Positions 4,805 to 7,319 of a stretch of 7,319 nt of DNA are shown piece after piece (positions within the stretch are counted from its first letter, which is position 1; the number at the start of each line of letters is the position of its first letter). The translations under genes and the position numbers were made by a program. The notes below the pieces were generated by a model. It ran no database searches and was not told the DNA's origin. It was given only the letters and a program-made list of their open reading frames with translations. Origin of the DNA: CAZART01 sp964487555 (GTDB lineage: Bacteria > Bacteroidota > Rhodothermia > Rhodothermales > VXPQ01); NCBI GenBank assembly GCA_964487555.1, contig CAZART010000188.1, positions 1 through 7,319 of the forward strand, written 5' to 3'.

Positions 4805-7319
4805 ATGCCCAAACGCACCGACATCCACAAGATACTTCTGATCGGCAGCGGCCCGATAATCATCGGTCAGGCGTGCGAGTTCGATTATTCGGGCAGCCAG
4901 GCCTCGCGTGCGCTGCGCAAGGAAGGGTATGAGGTGATTTTGATCAACTCGAATCCTGCCACGATCATGACGGATCCGATGACGGCGGACAAGATCTATC
5001 TGAAGGATCTTACGCCCGAATCGATCAAGGAAATCGTCGAGATAGACAAGCCGGATGCCGTGCTGCCGACCATGGGCGGTCAAACGGCCCTCAATCTGGC
5101 AAAAGTGCTTCAGGACGAGGGATACTGGGAGGCGAAGGGCGTCGAAGTGATCGGTGTGGATATCGATGCCATCCAGATTACGGAGGATCGCCAGGAATTC
5201 CGCGATCTCATGGAGCGGATCGGCATCGATCAAGCCAGCAGTCGCGTGGCCAAGAGCCTGCTGGAGGCGAAGGAAATCACGCAGGAGCTGGGCGGATTGC
5301 CGGTGGTCATCCGGCCGTCTTATACGCTGGGTGGATCGGGAGGGGGCATCGTGTGGACCCACGATGAGTTCGACCGCAAGGTCATGCGTGGACTCGAGCT
5401 GTCGCCGGTGCACCAGGTCCTGATGGAGGAGTGCCTCTTCGGTTGGAAGGAGTACGAGCTCGAGCTGCTGCGCGACGCGAACGATAACGTCATCATCATC
5501 TGCTCGATCGAGAACGTCGATCCGATGGGGGTGCACACGGGCGATTCGGTGACGGTTGCGCCTGCGCAGACGCTGACGGATAAGCAGTTTCAGAGGATGC
5601 GCGACGCGTCGATCCGCGCGATGCGGTCGATTGGGACGTTTGCCGGCGGCTGCAATATCCAGTTCGCCTTCGATCCTCGGTCGGGGCGTATGATCGTCAT
5701 CGAGATCAATCCGCGCGTCTCGCGTTCTTCGGCGCTGGCGTCGAAGGCGACGGGCTATCCGATCGCCAAAGTGGCCGCGCGGTTGGCGGTCGGGTACACG
5801 CTGGACGAGCTTCCGAATGAGGTGACCGGCACGACGAGCGCCTGCTTCGAGCCGGCCATCGATTACGTGGTCACCAAAATCCCGCGCTTTAATTTCGACA
5901 AATTTGAAGGCGTCGATGAAGAGCTCACGACCCAGATGAAGGCGGTCGGCGAGGTTATGGCGATCGGGCGGACGTTCACGGAGAGTCTGCAGAAGGCCTG
6001 GCAGAGCCTTGAAATCGGCTACAGCGGTCTCGGGGCGGATCGCGAAGACACGGACCGGCTGGAAGTGCGCGAGCGATTGAAGAAGCCGTACTGGGATCGA
6101 ACGCTCCAGATTCGCAATGCCTTCAAGCTGGGCGCCTCTGTGGAGGAAATCGCCGACGTCTCGAAGGTGGATCCGTGGTTTCTCTATCAGATTCAGGATC
6201 TCGTTTCGATGGAGGGCGAAATCGCCGGGCACATGCTGGCGGACATGGACCGCGATCTCATGCTCCGCGTGAAGCAGCACGGCTTTTCGGACGTACAGAT
6301 AGCGTACCTCGTTCAAGATGACGCCTCGGAGGACGACGTCCGTGCGCGGCGGAAATCGCTCGGGCTGACGCCGACGTATCAGGTCGTCGACACGTGTGCG
6401 GGCGAGTTTCCGGCGGAGACGCCCTATTTCTATTCGACGTACGAAACGTCGACGGAGAGCAGCGTATCGGATCGCGAGAAGGTGCTAATTCTCGGGAGCG
6501 GCCCCAATCGAATCGGGCAGGGCATCGAGTTCGACTACTCGTGCGTGCACGGCGTACGTGCGGCCCGCGAATTGGGCTACGAGGCGATCATGATCAACTG
6601 CAATCCCGAGACGGTCTCGACAGATTTCGACGTGGCCGACAAGCTCTATTTCGAGCCGGTCTTCTGGGAGCGCGTCCTCGACGTCATCGAGCATGAACAG
6701 CCGGAAGGCGTGATCGTGCAGCTCGGGGGCCAGACGGCCCTGAAGCTGGCTGAGAACCTGCGGGATCGCGGAATTCGGATTTTCGGGACCGCGTACGAGA
6801 TGATGGACCTTGCCGAGAACCGCGGCAAGTTTTCCGAAATACTGAAGGAGGTGGAGATTCCTTTTGCTCCCTTCGGAATGGCGCGAACCGTGGGTGAGGC
6901 GATCGACGTGTCTGAACGGATCGGCTACCCCATCCTCATCCGTCCGAGCTATGTGCTCGGCGGACAGGGCATGCGCATTGCGATCAACAAGGAGGAGGTC
7001 GAGACCTACACGAAGCAGATCTGGAAGCTGCTCCCGCACAATCAGATACTGCTGGATCTCTTCCTGGAGAACGCCGTGGAGCTTGACGTGGACGCCGTTC
7101 GCGACGGTGACGAGACGTGGATTGCCGGCATCATGCAGCACATCGAGCCTGCCGGCGTGCACAGTGGCGATTCGACGGCCGTGCTGCCGCCGTACTCCCT
7201 GTCAGAGCACGTCATACACACCGTCGAAACGTACGTGCGTGAGCTGGCCGAGCGGCTGCAGGTCATCGGGCTGATTAACGTGCAGCTCGCCGTGAAAGAC
7301 GAGATCGTCTACTGCATCG
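4805..7319 (+). CDS. carB: Carbamoyl-phosphate synthase large subunit, 3' end beyond the window
   Basis: Synthesises carbamoyl phosphate from bicarbonate, two ATP and ammonia delivered by CarA. The frame is open from the ATG at 4805 to the window edge, giving 838 complete codons of an expected 1070 or so. The start MPKRTDI is the same as in E. coli. The first half (carboxyphosphate domain) shows GSGPIIIGQACEFDYSG (14-30), PTMGGQTALN, R129 in EDR, R170 in IRPSYTLGGSGGG, H244 in VHTGDS, and Q286, E300 and N302 of the ATP and metal site. An oligomerisation region follows (about 405-555). The second, homologous half (carbamoyl-phosphate domain) has GSGPNRIGQGIEFDYS (564-579), LGGQTALKLAE, R713 in IRPSYVLGG, E759 and H786, and breaks off just before its second metal-binding glutamate. 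That part and the MGS-like allosteric domain, where effectors such as UMP and ornithine bind in E. coli, are outside. AAAAGGA abuts the start codon, too close for a normal Shine-Dalgarno. Confidence 0.98.
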   Translation, partial: MPKRTDIHKILLIGSGPIIIGQACEFDYSGSQASRALRKEGYEVILINSNPATIMTDPMTADKIYLKDLTPESIKEIVEIDKPDAVLPTMGGQTALNLAKVLQDEGYWEAKGVEVIGVDIDAIQITEDRQEFRDLMERIGIDQASSRVAKSLLEAKEITQELGGLPVVIRPSYTLGGSGGGIVWTHDEFDRKVMRGLELSPVHQVLMEECLFGWKEYELELLRDANDNVIIICSIENVDPMGVHTGDSVTVAPAQTLTDKQFQRMRDASIRAMRSIGTFAGGCNIQFAFDPRSGRMIVIEINPRVSRSSALASKATGYPIAKVAARLAVGYTLDELPNEVTGTTSACFEPAIDYVVTKIPRFNFDKFEGVDEELTTQMKAVGEVMAIGRTFTESLQKAWQSLEIGYSGLGADREDTDRLEVRERLKKPYWDRTLQIRNAFKLGASVEEIADVSKVDPWFLYQIQDLVSMEGEIAGHMLADMDRDLMLRVKQHGFSDVQIAYLVQDDASEDDVRARRKSLGLTPTYQVVDTCAGEFPAETPYFYSTYETSTESSVSDREKVLILGSGPNRIGQGIEFDYSCVHGVRAARELGYEAIMINCNPETVSTDFDVADKLYFEPVFWERVLDVIEHEQPEGVIVQLGGQTALKLAENLRDRGIRIFGTAYEMMDLAENRGKFSEILKEVEIPFAPFGMARTVGEAIDVSERIGYPILIRPSYVLGGQGMRIAINKEEVETYTKQIWKLLPHNQILLDLFLENAVELDVDAVRDGDETWIAGIMQHIEPAGVHSGDSTAVLPPYSLSEHVIHTVETYVRELAERLQVIGLINVQLAVKDEIVYCI

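Noticed and set aside
4775..6316. A 513-codon open frame on the minus strand, opposite carB
   Set aside because: It lies antisense to carB, whose own frame has unmistakable family motifs throughout. The translation is rich in Arg, His, Asp and Leu with no domain signature, as expected from the complement of a GC-rich coding frame.
6485..7162. A 225-codon open frame on the minus strand, opposite the second half of carB
   Set aside because: It mirrors the conserved second ATP-grasp half of CarB and has the His/Arg/Val-rich make-up of an antisense shadow.

Overview
The window is moderately GC-rich, tightly packed bacterial chromosome carrying mostly housekeeping genes. The best guess is the Bacteroidota/Rhodothermota side of the FCB group. 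The reasons are a folK gene followed directly by a dCK/dGK-type deoxynucleoside kinase, a solitary energy-transducer TonB with a proline-rich then acidic linker, gene starts with almost no Shine-Dalgarno sequences, and a perfect TAnnTTTG promoter element ahead of carA. No mobile element, CRISPR array, tRNA or rRNA was seen.

Layout: (1) 18-782, minus strand: an OmpR-type two-component response regulator, diverging from (2) a plus-strand cluster of folK (919-1449), a deoxynucleoside kinase (1477-2211) and a small single-pass membrane protein (2217-2429). (3) 2490-3173, minus strand: a TonB-like protein, converging on the small gene. (4) 3174-3595: a 422-bp non-coding block with a good plus-strand promoter match, a convincing intrinsic terminator and a cluster of GGGAT/ATCCC half-sites. 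(5) carA (3596-4750) and carB (4805 to the window edge, incomplete), the two subunits of carbamoyl-phosphate synthetase.

Function: folK supplies folate for one-carbon metabolism, the kinase salvages deoxynucleosides, and carAB makes carbamoyl phosphate for pyrimidines and arginine, so most of the window serves nucleotide precursor supply. The response regulator and TonB protein are unrelated neighbours, and their partners (histidine kinase, ExbB/ExbD) are not in the window.

The most interesting item is the carAB leader. The predicted transcript starts near 3333, meets an intrinsic terminator at 3456-3488, and only then reaches carA at 3596. This is the layout expected of transcription attenuation, although a separate small RNA of about 155 nt would fit equally well. 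No clearly novel multi-gene system is visible.
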